Shown in pieces: positions 52,880 to 63,091 of a stretch of 64,000 bases of DNA. How positions within the stretch are numbered: position 1 is the stretch's first letter; every line of letters starts with the position of its first letter. This DNA is from an uncultured Psychrobacter sp. (GTDB lineage Bacteria; Pseudomonadota; Gammaproteobacteria; Pseudomonadales; Moraxellaceae), in NCBI RefSeq assembly GCF_947500265.1, contig NZ_CANMRN010000008.1:92363-156362 (forward strand). Direction: 5' to 3'. A program made the translations under genes and the position numbers. The notes beneath the pieces were generated by a model, which worked only from the letters and a program-made list of their open reading frames with translations, was not told the DNA's origin and searched no databases.

Positions 52880-54192
52880 ACCTCTGATGCCAATACAGGC
52901 TGTTCTGTTTCAAGCTCGGCAATATGCTTGGACAACGTTTCTAAGTATTCATCTTTGTTCACGTAATATGCCATACGCGCAAGCTTAATATAGTCATAGC
53001 CCCCATCGAGTGTCTTGCCTGCACGCTGACGCTTCACTTTATTGAACTGTCTAACGGCTGCTGTATTTTGCTGACGCTGCTGAATATATAGTGCAACGAG
53101 CCGCGCTTGTTGATTTCGGCCCTCCCAACCTAATCCTGCTGCCTCAACCATGCCCATCATAAATAAATTATCATGCTTAGGATGAAAGACATTCATATAA
53201 AGCTGCGGAGCGTCATGATTGGCAGGCCAATTAAGCTGCGCGCGCTCAATAAATGGATAATCTAGTAAATACCCAGTCGCCATAAGAATCAAATCATAAT
53301 CATGACTTTCACCATCACTAAAAGTCACCGTATGACCATCGATGCGGCGAATATCACGACGCGCTTTAATATCGCCATGACCCAAATGATGTAATACCAA
53401 TGAATTGACCACAGGGTGTGATTCGTACATGCGATAGTTTGGGTTTGGCAGTCCATAATCAGAAGGTTTTCCGATGACCATACGAATCATCGCCGCATCC
53501 ATGCGCTGCTTGATTGGGCGCGGTAATTTTAGTTTTCCGCCTAGTGTGTCAATGGGTTGACCCTTGATAAATTTGGGCAGAAAGTAATAGCCGCGGCGCA
53601 GACTGATATCTACTGATTTGGCATGATGTACCGCATCAACGGCGATATCAGCACCCGAATTGCCACAGCCAACGATCAACACACGTTTGTCTTTAAAAAC
53701 TGACGGGCTACGATATTCAGAGGAATGCATCAACATGCCTGCAAACGTACCCGGCAAACTTGGGATATTGGGAGTGTGCAAAGTACCATTTGCCATGAGC
53801 ACACCATCAAACAGTCGCGATTGCTTTTGACCATTACACTCACTGACTAAGCGCCAGCCGTCGCCTTCAGGCACCATGCTGACCACGCGCGTGGAGAATT
53901 CATAATGTGATTTTAGATTGAACGTATCTGAAAAGTCGCGGAAGTACTGACGGAGCTGGGTATGATGAGGATAAGCCGCGACTGAGTCACTCATAGGAAA
54001 CTCTTTAAACTCCGTCATACGCTTGGACGAAATCAAATGGGCACTTTCATACATGGTGCTATGCGGATTGTCGATATCCCATAAGCCCCCTACATCTGTG
54101 TGTAGCTCAAAGCCGATAAAAGAAATATTGAGTTTTTGCAAATTTCGGGCTGCAGCGAGACCCATTGGACCTGCCCCAATTACTGCGTACAT
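52876..54192 (-). CDS. Flavin-containing monooxygenase (FMO) family protein
   Basis: 438 residues from ATG 54192, five bases after AAGGTGG. FAD-binding GAGPMG (about 6-11), a second Rossmann VGCGNSGAD for NADPH, and the FMO signature FAGMLMHSSEY (FxGxxxHxxxY), plus ATGYLLDYPF. It uses NADPH and oxygen to oxygenate N, S or carbonyl groups (the related Baeyer-Villiger enzymes belong to the same superfamily). It is the first gene of the operon with a BASS transporter and two SDRs. Substrate unknown. Confidence 0.9.
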   Translation of the reverse strand: MYAVIGAGPMGLAAARNLQKLNISFIGFELHTDVGGLWDIDNPHSTMYESAHLISSKRMTEFKEFPMSDSVAAYPHHTQLRQYFRDFSDTFNLKSHYEFSTRVVSMVPEGDGWRLVSECNGQKQSRLFDGVLMANGTLHTPNIPSLPGTFAGMLMHSSEYRSPSVFKDKRVLIVGCGNSGADIAVDAVHHAKSVDISLRRGYYFLPKFIKGQPIDTLGGKLKLPRPIKQRMDAAMIRMVIGKPSDYGLPNPNYRMYESHPVVNSLVLHHLGHGDIKARRDIRRIDGHTVTFSDGESHDYDLILMATGYLLDYPFIERAQLNWPANHDAPQLYMNVFHPKHDNLFMMGMVEAAGLGWEGRNQQARLVALYIQQRQQNTAAVRQFNKVKRQRAGKTLDGGYDYIKLARMAYYVNKDEYLETLSKHIAELETEQPVLASEV

Positions 54193-54588
54193 AAGCGCCA
54201 CCTTAAAAATCCATTTCAATTATATAAATCAGTCAATTCCGTTTGACTGCACCTCTGGTGGGCGAAACCAGCGTACTCCATACCCGTGATAAAACAATAG
54301 CATACATTGATACATGAACTGGCTCAAATGAATAAATTGTCCATATAGACTACCTATAATAGGTAAAGCAATTCTCTGCTTTATACTTCTTTTTTACTGA
54401 TCCTAAAGAACCCACCCTACGCCCAAATGTAGCAGCACTGTCATATTTATAGATGATGCTATTAGCACCTTATCGAGCAACAGCCGTACTTTACCAAACC
54501 TAGTATATTTAAAATTGACTCAGTAATTCATTGTAATAGAAATGATTATCATTATAATAACTATTTAAATTACATGCTGGAAATATTC
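54193..54588. other. Divergent promoter region between FMO operon and TonB receptor
   Basis: About 396 gene-free bases, AT-rich. It contains the Fur-like box listed at 54539. A TTGACT hexamer is seen at 54515-54520 without a clear -10 partner. No repeat was found. Confidence 0.5.
54539..54557 (+). promoter_or_regulatory. Fur box
   Basis: The core AATGATTATCATT (54541-54553) is a perfect palindrome within the 19-base Fur consensus GATAATGATAATCATTATC. It lies about 35 bases upstream of the TonB receptor start, so iron repression is expected. Confidence 0.8.
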
Positions 54589-56898
54589 ATGCAACTGTCT
54601 CGCTTATCTGCTGCTTTGTTTCGTCTTAACTCTCTGAATGTGTCTGGCGCTTCTCTACGACTAGCGTCCATACCCTCACGTTTGCCATCAACGAAATCGC
54701 TACCTCTAAAAACACTATGTTCAGTCATCATACTAACCACAAGTCACTCGGCATGGGCGCTAGTAGATGATGCAGATACTCAAACCACCCCTAATGTGGT
54801 ACTGGACACTATCGTCGTGACCAGTAGTGCTGATGCGTCAGCAGATGGGCTACCTAGCGCATATGAAGGTGGACAGGTAGCAACAGGCAGCCGCGTTGGA
54901 CTCTTGGGCAACCAAGACATCATGGACACGCCGTTCTCTACCACCTCATATACCAATGAATATATCACCAATCAACAAGCACATAGTGTGGGTGACCTAC
55001 TCAAAAAAGATTCTACTGTACGTGTGGCTAGAGGTTTCGGTAATTTTCAAGAAGCGTATTTTATGCGTGGGTTTGTGACCACCTCAGACGATACGATGTT
55101 CAATGGTCTATACGGCATACTACCTAGACAATATATCGCAACTGAATTGTTTGAGCGCGTCGAAGTACAGCGCGGTGCCTCAGCGATGCTAAATGGCGCG
55201 GCACCGAGTGGTGGTAACGCAGGCGGTACTATCAACCTGTTACCCAAACGAGCGGACAATGAGCCGCTACGTCAGCTAACGGTTGGCTATGGTCAAGGCG
55301 ACCAAGGTAAGGTCGCAGTAGATGTCAGTGATCGCTTTGGTAGCGATGATGCTATTGGTGTTCGTTTTAATGCTGCTTATCAAGATGGTGACAGCGCTAT
55401 CGACGATGAGTCATCGACCTTGGGTTTGGCTGCCCTTGGTTTAGACTATAGAGGGGATCAGTATCGTCTATCAGCAGATTTAGGCTGGCAAGATAATAAA
55501 CTATCAGAGACTCGTCCTAGTGTGACGCTTGCCGGTGTCTCTCATGTACCAAAAGCACCAGACGGCTCAAAAAACTGGGCGCAGCCTTGGAGTTATTCAA
55601 ACGAAGAGGATGTCTTTGGTACGATTCGAGGAGAATATGACTTTAATGACAATATTACCGCTTATGGTGCTTATGGTGTGCGAAATGGCGATGAAGAAAA
55701 CTCACTAGCCACTTTAACTATCGACAACGTTGATGGTGCGGGTACAGTTTATCGCTTTGACAATACTCGAGAAGATAAAGTACAAAGCGCCGAGCTCGGT
55801 CTGCGTGGTCAATGGCAAACAGGTAAGATTGATCACAATTGGGTACTAGCCGCTGATCTTTATGATCAAGAAGAAAAAGGCGCCTACGCTTTTGACTTTG
55901 TTAACCAACTTGCGACCAATTTGTACCACCCTACCGACTACGCTGAGGTCCCTTTTACAAGCACAGCAATCTTCGGTGGTAATTTAAATGACCCAAAATT
56001 AACCAACAAAAAGCAGTTTCAAAGCTTTGCGCTAGCAGACACCATATCACTGTTCGACGATAAGCTAAAAACCACTTTAGGCGTGCGTCATCAGAACTTA
56101 AAAACCACCAGCTATGATGCTAATACACAAGCAGAAACTGGTAGTTATGATGAAAGCGCATGGACACCAAGTGTCGGTATCGTTTATCAGCCAACGATGG
56201 ACTGGTCTGTGTATGGTAATTATATCGAAAGTCTAGCACCAGGAAAAAGAGCGCCTCTAACTAACGATAATGACGCTGTCACTAATGGTGGTCAAAATCT
56301 AGATCCGTACGTGAGTGAGCAAACGGAACTGGGTGTGAAATACGACAATGGTATGATTGGCAGTAGTCTCGCTGTCTTCCGAACTGATGAACCGCGTGCT
56401 TATATCAACAACTCAAATACGTTTACTGCTGCTGGAGAAAATCGTCATCAAGGTGTGGAGTTGACTGTCTTTGGTAGCCCAAGTGAAAACATACGCCTCA
56501 ATGCTGGTGTTACTTACTTAAGTGCTAAGCAAAAAGACACTGGTGATAGTGCATTAAATGGCAATCGAGTGATTGGTGTGCCTACCTTACAGAGCAATGT
56601 CAACCTAGAGTATGATTTAGCCGCCGTTGAAGGACTGACATTAACGGGCGATATTATCCACACAGGCTCTCGTTATTCGGATAATGCCAATACCTTAAAG
56701 GTTGATGGTTATACTACCCTAGATTTAGGTGCACGCTATCGCACGATGCTGGCAGGACAAGACGTTACTCTAAAAGGTATGGTAACCAATGTCACAGGTG
56801 AAGATTATTGGCAGTCAGTGGGCGGTTATGCAGATTCAGGCTATTTAAATGCAGGTGAACCAACGGCCTTAAAAGTATCGGCAACGTTCGATTTTTAA
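54589..56898 (+). CDS. TonB-dependent siderophore receptor
   Basis: 769 residues from ATG 54589; ATG 54574 is an in-frame alternative. A long signal region (about 1-60) ends near SAWA. A TonB-box-like stretch (DTIVVTSS) is followed by a plug domain (FSTTSYTNEYI, RGFVTTSDDTMFNG, VEVQRGASAMLNGAAPSGGNAGG) and a 22-strand barrel that ends LKVSATFDF with the terminal Phe. It imports a ferric siderophore across the outer membrane. The Fur box upstream and the following ABC transporter gene support the iron role. The ligand is unknown. Confidence 0.92.
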   Translation: MQLSRLSAALFRLNSLNVSGASLRLASIPSRLPSTKSLPLKTLCSVIILTTSHSAWALVDDADTQTTPNVVLDTIVVTSSADASADGLPSAYEGGQVATGSRVGLLGNQDIMDTPFSTTSYTNEYITNQQAHSVGDLLKKDSTVRVARGFGNFQEAYFMRGFVTTSDDTMFNGLYGILPRQYIATELFERVEVQRGASAMLNGAAPSGGNAGGTINLLPKRADNEPLRQLTVGYGQGDQGKVAVDVSDRFGSDDAIGVRFNAAYQDGDSAIDDESSTLGLAALGLDYRGDQYRLSADLGWQDNKLSETRPSVTLAGVSHVPKAPDGSKNWAQPWSYSNEEDVFGTIRGEYDFNDNITAYGAYGVRNGDEENSLATLTIDNVDGAGTVYRFDNTREDKVQSAELGLRGQWQTGKIDHNWVLAADLYDQEEKGAYAFDFVNQLATNLYHPTDYAEVPFTSTAIFGGNLNDPKLTNKKQFQSFALADTISLFDDKLKTTLGVRHQNLKTTSYDANTQAETGSYDESAWTPSVGIVYQPTMDWSVYGNYIESLAPGKRAPLTNDNDAVTNGGQNLDPYVSEQTELGVKYDNGMIGSSLAVFRTDEPRAYINNSNTFTAAGENRHQGVELTVFGSPSENIRLNAGVTYLSAKQKDTGDSALNGNRVIGVPTLQSNVNLEYDLAAVEGLTLTGDIIHTGSRYSDNANTLKVDGYTTLDLGARYRTMLAGQDVTLKGMVTNVTGEDYWQSVGGYADSGYLNAGEPTALKVSATFDF

Positions 56899-56928
56899 GC
56901 TTTATTATTAGGCTTTCTTAGATTCTAT

Positions 56929-56960
56929 AAAAGGGATTAGGCGCGGCCTACTCCCTTTTC
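56929..56960 (+). terminator. Terminator after the first receptor gene
   Basis: AAAAGGGA pairs with TCCCTTTT, with an inner AGGC/GCCT stem. It would separate or attenuate the receptor transcript before the ABC gene. Confidence 0.75.
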
Positions 56961-56994
56961 TGCTATCAAAAATTTATTTTATTACTGAGTTACT

Positions 56995-58782
56995 ATGTCT
57001 TCTCGTACCACAACGTCTTCTCATACCACAGTGTCCTCTCGTACGACCGCTTCTTTATATCATATGATTTGGGCGAATTATCGTCTCCCTTTTCTCAAAG
57101 TCATTCTGCTAAATCTGGTCAATGCCGCTGTCAGCGTCGGTATAATTGCCTATATCAATCACACCTTTATCAGTCAGCCAGTATTTGACGCTTTATCTTG
57201 GCTTAGCTTGGGGCAGTTTTCACTGCTAGTGTTGTTACTGCTAGTGACAACATTTTTATCGCAATATGCCTTAACGCGATTGGGACATCGATTTGTCTAT
57301 GAGCTTAGAACCAAATTGGTCAAACAAATCATCGATACTACCGTTCCTCAGATAGACTATTTGGGTAGCGCACGCTTACTTGCCAGCTTATCCTCAGATA
57401 TTCAATCGATTACCGTCGCTTTTGTCCGTATGCCAGAGCTGGTACAAGGCATTATTCTATCTGTTGGCGTTGGGCTATATCTGGGCTGGTTATCGTTGCC
57501 ATTATTGTTCATTGTCATGTTTTGGATTGTGATGACGATTTGGATCAGTACCATATTGGTCAAGCATGTATATACGCATTTGACCGAATTGAGAGAGATT
57601 AATGACGCGTTATATCAGGATTATCAATCGATAATAGAAGGTCGCAAAGAGCTGGCACTTAACCAACACCGAGCAGAAAAACTGTATACAGATGATTTTT
57701 TGGCTCATGCCAAATCGTACGAGAAGACCGTAACCAAGTCTGATACTTTTCATTTATCAGCGGTGAACTGGTCCAATATTATGATGTTCGCATCGATTGG
57801 TATCGTGTTTGCAGTGGCCAATTATCTTGATATACCGATGGGGGTTGCTACTACTTTTTCTTTGACGATTTTGTTTATGCAGTCGCCGCTCCTACATGCG
57901 GTTGGTGCTTACCCAACATTGCAGACCGCTCAAGTTGCGCTAGAAAAGATACAGTCTTTAGAATTGGCCGAGCATCAGCCGAGCTTTGCGACAGACACGG
58001 TTGCACAGGACTGGCAGTCCATAACTCTGAATAATATCAATTATCGCTATGTAGGCAGTAGTAATAGTAGTCATGCACCAGACACAGCGATTAATGATAA
58101 TGGTCAAAATAGCGATAACAGTGATAGCAATCAAAACCCTACCAATAACATCTTAAAGTCCGTCAATTTAACCTTGCAACGAGGTGACGTGGTTTTCTTA
58201 ATCGGTGCGAATGGTAGCGGTAAATCCACCCTTGCCAAAATCATTACTGGTATCTTTACTCCTACTACAGGAACGGTACAAGTCGATGGACAAAGCGTTA
58301 ATTCAGAAAACAATGCCGATTTTAGACAGCTATTTTCTGCGATTTTTAGCGACCAACATCTATTTAAGCAACTGATTGGAGTTCAAGGCAATGAGCCTGA
58401 TGCGGCCCTAGTGTCTGACTGGCTGCATAAGCTCAATCTACAAGAAAAAGTAAGTGTGTCTGACCATAAACTCTCTACAGATAAGCTGTCGCAAGGTCAG
58501 AGAAAACGCTTGGCAATGCTAATCGCTGTCGCTGAACAGAAGGATATATTACTACTCGATGAGTGGGCAGCCGACCAAGACCCTGCCTTTCGCCGCGTGT
58601 TTTATCAGACGCTCATCCCTGAGCTAAAAGCCATGGGTAAGACACTGTTTATTATTAGTCATGATGACGGTTATTTTGAACATGCTGATCGATTATTACT
58701 GATGAAAGAAGGCCGTCTCATTGAGCTAAATGCCGAAGAGCGACAGCGTGCCAGCAAAGATGCCATTGCTATGCTCAAGTAA
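56995..58782 (+). CDS. Cyclic-peptide/siderophore-type ABC transporter, fused permease and ATPase (PvdE/SyrD-like)
   Basis: 595 residues. An unusual N-terminus repeats SSRTT, SSHTT, SSRTT before the membrane domain (about 30-320, six helices). The ATPase domain (about 340-590) has Walker A GANGSGKST, signature LSQGQRKRLA, Walker B ILLLDEWAADQDP and switch His in IISHDD. It has an Asn/Ser-rich insertion (about 355-382) after the first strand. PvdE-like proteins export siderophores or their precursors. No biosynthesis genes are present here, so it could instead serve uptake. ATG 56995 has a weak site; ATG at 57064 (MIWANYRL) is possible. Confidence 0.87.
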   Translation: MSSRTTTSSHTTVSSRTTASLYHMIWANYRLPFLKVILLNLVNAAVSVGIIAYINHTFISQPVFDALSWLSLGQFSLLVLLLLVTTFLSQYALTRLGHRFVYELRTKLVKQIIDTTVPQIDYLGSARLLASLSSDIQSITVAFVRMPELVQGIILSVGVGLYLGWLSLPLLFIVMFWIVMTIWISTILVKHVYTHLTELREINDALYQDYQSIIEGRKELALNQHRAEKLYTDDFLAHAKSYEKTVTKSDTFHLSAVNWSNIMMFASIGIVFAVANYLDIPMGVATTFSLTILFMQSPLLHAVGAYPTLQTAQVALEKIQSLELAEHQPSFATDTVAQDWQSITLNNINYRYVGSSNSSHAPDTAINDNGQNSDNSDSNQNPTNNILKSVNLTLQRGDVVFLIGANGSGKSTLAKIITGIFTPTTGTVQVDGQSVNSENNADFRQLFSAIFSDQHLFKQLIGVQGNEPDAALVSDWLHKLNLQEKVSVSDHKLSTDKLSQGQRKRLAMLIAVAEQKDILLLDEWAADQDPAFRRVFYQTLIPELKAMGKTLFIISHDDGYFEHADRLLLMKEGRLIELNAEERQRASKDAIAMLK

Positions 58783-58818
58783 ATACCAGTAACATTTAAT
58801 CTAAGCATTTTTTAAGCA

Positions 58819-58852
58819 AAAAAAGGAGCGCCTTACTATAAGGCGCTCTTTT
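58819..58852. terminator. Bidirectional terminator
   Basis: AAAAGGAGCGCCTTA pairs with TAAGGCGCTCTTTT around a 3-base loop. It lies between the convergent ABC transporter and PepSY genes. Confidence 0.88.
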
Positions 58853-58886
58853 ACTATATCGAGAACAACGATATCTTACCGTTCGC

Positions 58887-60392
58887 TTATTTTAACCATT
58901 TCTGTAAAAACTCAACTCGAGAAATCACCAAAAAGTCTAATAGCGCGATAGCCACAATCGCGATAATAGCAGTCGGAAATATGATAGCCACAACTAATAA
59001 AGGAATAGCAAGCGGCCACCAGACGGAAACATCTGAGCCGCGAGCTGGTGGGTTTAATCCAGCGCTATCACTCGCCTGACGAGGACGACGCTGCCACCAC
59101 ATGACATAGCCACTGACACACATAGCGATTACCGCTAGGCAAAATAGCACATTAGCTAGTACGCTCCACCATCCGAGCGTGCCCATATGCAACGCGATAC
59201 CAGCCGCCATGAATTTACCAAACGCATTATAGTCGTCAAAATGAATATCAGCTAAGACATTACCCGAATAACGGTCGATATGTACCGTACGATCTGCTGT
59301 CGGACTTTTCATATCATAGCTCATTGAATCTTGGCTAATGGTCCAGACGCCCGTACTACTTTGTGGCAAGTTCAATTGATAACGCCCTTCAAAGCCGATT
59401 TCACGAGCGTAGCGATCTACTGTATCAATCATAATAGGTATATTGGCGGCGATACCATCTTTACCCATGGTCGTGCCTGATACAGGCATTGGCGTCAGCT
59501 CAAGCACCCAAGGAACTTCTTTGGTGTCGCTTGAGTTTAGAGCACTGCCATGTGTGGGTGCTTCAGTATGCGCTTCAGACGCTGCCGCACCATGCACATG
59601 CGGCGCTGGTGTAGACTCTTGCATGGCAGCATGTTGACTGTGGTCAATCGATACGGGGACAGGTGCAACGCCCCACTTACCCGCAGGGAACTGGCTCCAT
59701 GCCTGCACTACTCTCTCACCCCACACACCTGCCCATGCCATACCTGATATACAGAAAAACAGTAGCAGTACAGATATCCAACTACCCAATGTCGCATGAA
59801 TCGTACGGATAAAAGAGCGTTTTTTCTTATTGGCTGCCCTTTCATTAGGTATCAGCATCGCTTTGACTGATTTACGTTTTTGCCACCACAGATACCAACC
59901 AGACAAAATAATCAAAATGGTCAGTGATGCCGCCGTTTCTAACAGATAATCACCGACTTTACCAATCAGCAAATCACTGTGAATATCATTGAACGTACTA
60001 TAAAGACCACTACTGGTAGGCACACTTTGAACGATATCAGCCGTATAAGGGTTGACTGCCACCATATTGCTTTGGTCGTCTGATTTTATCTGAAATAAAG
60101 CCACCGTATCGGTATCACGAGGGGCGATATATTTAACCAATGTGCTATCAGGCAAGGTGCTCAGCGCGTTCTTTGCTTGAGTAGAGAGAGGTGATTGAGC
60201 CGTAGACTCTGGCACGATAACCGTTAAGCGGTCGTTGTCACGTCCTGCTGTGTTGGACATAAACAGCATACCGAGCGCCGTTATCGCCAAAACAACTAAA
60301 AAGGGAGCAACAAAGATACCTGCATAAAAATGCCAACGCCACACTGTGAAATAGCGTTGGTTGTTGGTGGGTTGGTTGGAGGGTGTGTCCAT
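58887..60392 (-). CDS. PepSY-associated TM domain protein, putative ferric reductase-like
   Basis: 501 residues from ATG 60392, six bases after AAGGTC; a longer frame to 60476 has no supporting site. Four membrane helices (about 20-43, about 162-184, about 222-243, about 390-411) with a further C-terminal hydrophobic pair. Two PepSY-like periplasmic parts contain WRWHFYAGIFVAP near the N-terminus and DIHSDLLIGKVGDYLLE; a His-rich linker (about 264-292) has repeated His residues. FsrB/PiuB-like relatives are iron-regulated and thought to take part in siderophore reduction. It lies next to a Fur box and two receptors. Confidence 0.83.
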   Translation of the reverse strand: MDTPSNQPTNNQRYFTVWRWHFYAGIFVAPFLVVLAITALGMLFMSNTAGRDNDRLTVIVPESTAQSPLSTQAKNALSTLPDSTLVKYIAPRDTDTVALFQIKSDDQSNMVAVNPYTADIVQSVPTSSGLYSTFNDIHSDLLIGKVGDYLLETAASLTILIILSGWYLWWQKRKSVKAMLIPNERAANKKKRSFIRTIHATLGSWISVLLLFFCISGMAWAGVWGERVVQAWSQFPAGKWGVAPVPVSIDHSQHAAMQESTPAPHVHGAAASEAHTEAPTHGSALNSSDTKEVPWVLELTPMPVSGTTMGKDGIAANIPIMIDTVDRYAREIGFEGRYQLNLPQSSTGVWTISQDSMSYDMKSPTADRTVHIDRYSGNVLADIHFDDYNAFGKFMAAGIALHMGTLGWWSVLANVLFCLAVIAMCVSGYVMWWQRRPRQASDSAGLNPPARGSDVSVWWPLAIPLLVVAIIFPTAIIAIVAIALLDFLVISRVEFLQKWLK

Positions 60393-60824
60393 AAATGTGA
60401 CCTTAAACAATCTTTGGTTGCTCAATAAACAACGTAAACCTATCGATAATAATGGTATATCTACTTGCAAGACCAATCTTAAAGAGTCTCAAAGCAATCT
60501 AGAATAAAGCCGTACAGTGACTGCAATACAGCGATGTAAAAACTCTACTGTAAATAATTGTATTCAGAATGCTGCTGCATAATACGAGAAAAGTCTGACA
60601 AAAACCATCGTTTAAGACACATCGTTCAAAACAGTAAGTCTGCGTGACTCTATTCGCAATATTCTGTCTTTAGCCTCTTATAATAGTGCAAATACTTCTC
60701 AAAACTGTCTCGTTGTAATTTTTTAATGATAATAATTATCATTAGTGTTATTATTAGCGTCGTCATAAATTTGCTTTAACTGTCACAAATAATATTTAAT
60801 CATTTTAGTCTAAGAGGAAATCTG
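60393..60824. other. 432-base divergent iron-regulated promoter region
   Basis: Gene-free DNA between the PepSY gene and the second receptor. It holds the Fur box at 60724-60744. I see no other feature. Confidence 0.5.
60724..60744. promoter_or_regulatory. Fur box, perfect 21-base palindrome
   Basis: TAATGATAATAATTATCATTA is a perfect palindrome (one-base centre) and agrees closely with the Fur consensus. It lies 80 bases upstream of the receptor ATG at 60825 and could also control the divergent PepSY gene. Confidence 0.9.
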
Positions 60825-63011
60825 ATGCGGTCTCATCTAACCACTAACGTCATTCGCAAAAAATATCTCACCACAGCAGTACAAATTGGCCTGATCATGG
60901 GTATGAGTCACGCCGCTTACGCTGTAGAGACGACAAACAATACTGAAAACGATGAGGCTGCTACACCATCAGCCACCTTAGATTCTATTACTGTCTACTC
61001 AGATGGCTATCGTAGTACTGGCACCAAAACTGCATTGGACCCAAACGACGCGCCAATGAGTTATACCAGAATCGATCAAGACCTGTTGCAAAAGCGTCAG
61101 GCAGATAGTATCAATGCTGCTCTACGATATGAGCCTGGTGTCAGCGCTGAGAGCCGCGGTACGGTATCTATCTTTGATGAGTACAATATTCGTGGGTTTA
61201 AGACCTATTCCAATTTTTATGATGGTCTAAGATTGCCTTATGATGGTGTATATAACCTGATGCCCCAAGTAGATATCTATGCAACTGAAGCGGTCGAGGT
61301 GGTGAAAGGTTCGGCATCTTCGTTGTATGGCTATGCAGCACCCGGCGGTATGGTGAACCAAATAGCCAAAGCACCTAAAAGCACTCAAGAAAACGAAGTC
61401 CAGCTACGACTTGGCAATCAAAACCTAAAAGAAGTGGCTATCGATAGCACTGGCCCAATCACCGACACCTTGGATTATCGATTTGTGGCGCTAAAACGCC
61501 AAAAAGATGGCCAAATGCAAACTACGGAAGAAGAGCGTCTATTGATAAATCCATCGCTTAAATGGCAAGCGACTGATGATGTCTCGGTACTTGCTAATCT
61601 GTTTTATCAAGACGATCCAGAGATGGTACCTTCTACTCCATTGCCTGCTGTCGGCACCGTCTACAATGCCAGCTATGGCAAATTGGGTAGCGATGCTTAT
61701 GCAGGCGATAAATGGAATAAGTTTAGTAAAGAAGTATTCATGCCAAGTGTCACCGTAAACTGGGACATCAATGATAAGTTAACGTTTAAACATATCACGC
61801 GCTATACCGATGCCGAAGCGCAGCAGCGCAATATTTATAATTCAAAAGGTTATGTTCCCGGTAGTGATACGATACTAAACCGTATAGCTTACACAACAGA
61901 TGAAAGCATGAATAACTGGACCACAGACAACCAACTGGCTTATAAGTTTGATACCGCCAATACCTCACACAATCTACTGTTTGGTGTTGAGTATCAAGAG
62001 ACAGACAGCACCGCAACTTATTATGACGCTGGCGCAGATGGCACACCAAACCTTGATTTATCGAATCCAGATTTTTCACAAATCAGCACCGATATTCTAC
62101 CATTAGATACCTTTAGTCGATACGATGATATCGAACAAAGCCAGCTTGGACTCTATGTGCAAGATGAAATGACGTGGCAAGACTGGACAGTGGTGGCAGG
62201 CTTACGACATGATAAATTCAAAAGTATCCTTGATCGAACCGATACATCGAAAGGTGAAATCCCTAGCGAAAAAATGATCGACAATGACGCGTCAGAAACC
62301 AGTGGTCGTTTCGCTGCTATTTATAACTTTGATAATGGTCTATCACCGTTTTTGAGCTACTCACAGTCGTTTCAACCAGTTGTTGGTAGCAACTTCATTA
62401 CTGATGAACCATTTGAACCGACCACTGCCGATCAATTAGAAGCTGGTATTAAATATCTGTCTCCAGATCGTGCCACTCAAGGAACGCTTGCCGTATTTGA
62501 TATCACCCAAAAAAACGTCGTGGTAGCGGATGAAATCAACTACAGAAGCCAAACGCAAACTGGTGAAATTGAATCAAAAGGCTTTGAGATATCAGGCAGT
62601 CGCATGCTCAATGACTGGGTAGATCTCGCGGCAAGCTACAGCTACAGCTACACCGATGCTGAGATCACAGAAGATGAGTTCAACCCTGATGTAGTCGGCA
62701 ACACTCCTGCCCAAACTGCTAAACACAAAGCCACGCTATGGGCAGACTACTATGCCACAGACAAACTCACTCTTAATGCTGGCATTCGCTACGAAGACGG
62801 CATGCAGATTGACAAGCAAAACTCTGATGACTTACCAAGTGTGACGCTGGTAGATGTCGGCGGTAGCTATCAGATCAACCCTATGCTGGCTGTGGGTGCG
62901 AGTATCAACAATCTATTTGATAAGACCTATGTTGGTGCTTGTTACGACATCAATAACTGCTGGATGGGACCTGAACGTCAAATGTCAGTCAGCCTAAAAG
63001 CCAATTTTTAA
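60825..63011 (+). CDS. TonB-dependent siderophore receptor
   Basis: 728 residues after a GAGGA site. Signal peptide (about 1-33, ending AYA). The TonB-box region is LDSITVYSDGY. The plug (about 60-185) has PMSYTRIDQDLL, YNIRGFKTYSNFYDGLR, VEVVKGSASSLYGYAAPGGMVN; the barrel ends SVSLKANF with the terminal Phe. It belongs to the FhuA/FoxA-like siderophore receptor group with the usual length. The Fur box upstream and a siderophore-interacting protein gene 80 bases downstream mark a ferric-siderophore uptake unit. Confidence 0.93.
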   Translation: MRSHLTTNVIRKKYLTTAVQIGLIMGMSHAAYAVETTNNTENDEAATPSATLDSITVYSDGYRSTGTKTALDPNDAPMSYTRIDQDLLQKRQADSINAALRYEPGVSAESRGTVSIFDEYNIRGFKTYSNFYDGLRLPYDGVYNLMPQVDIYATEAVEVVKGSASSLYGYAAPGGMVNQIAKAPKSTQENEVQLRLGNQNLKEVAIDSTGPITDTLDYRFVALKRQKDGQMQTTEEERLLINPSLKWQATDDVSVLANLFYQDDPEMVPSTPLPAVGTVYNASYGKLGSDAYAGDKWNKFSKEVFMPSVTVNWDINDKLTFKHITRYTDAEAQQRNIYNSKGYVPGSDTILNRIAYTTDESMNNWTTDNQLAYKFDTANTSHNLLFGVEYQETDSTATYYDAGADGTPNLDLSNPDFSQISTDILPLDTFSRYDDIEQSQLGLYVQDEMTWQDWTVVAGLRHDKFKSILDRTDTSKGEIPSEKMIDNDASETSGRFAAIYNFDNGLSPFLSYSQSFQPVVGSNFITDEPFEPTTADQLEAGIKYLSPDRATQGTLAVFDITQKNVVVADEINYRSQTQTGEIESKGFEISGSRMLNDWVDLAASYSYSYTDAEITEDEFNPDVVGNTPAQTAKHKATLWADYYATDKLTLNAGIRYEDGMQIDKQNSDDLPSVTLVDVGGSYQINPMLAVGASINNLFDKTYVGACYDINNCWMGPERQMSVSLKANF

Positions 63012-63024
63012 TCAAATTTACAAG

Positions 63025-63073
63025 CAGCGGGTTGGTTCTATTAGTAAGCCAACCCCTAACCCCTAACCCGCTG
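63025..63073 (+). promoter_or_regulatory. Intergenic stem-loop between receptor and SIP genes
   Basis: CAGCGGGTT (63025-63033) pairs with AACCCGCTG (63065-63073); an inner alternative GGGTTGG can pair with CCAACCC. Short CCCCTAA direct repeats lie in the 3' half. It just precedes the ribosome site of the next gene and could reduce its expression or mark RNA processing. Confidence 0.5.
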
Positions 63074-63091
63074 TTAGAAGGAAAGCACAAT

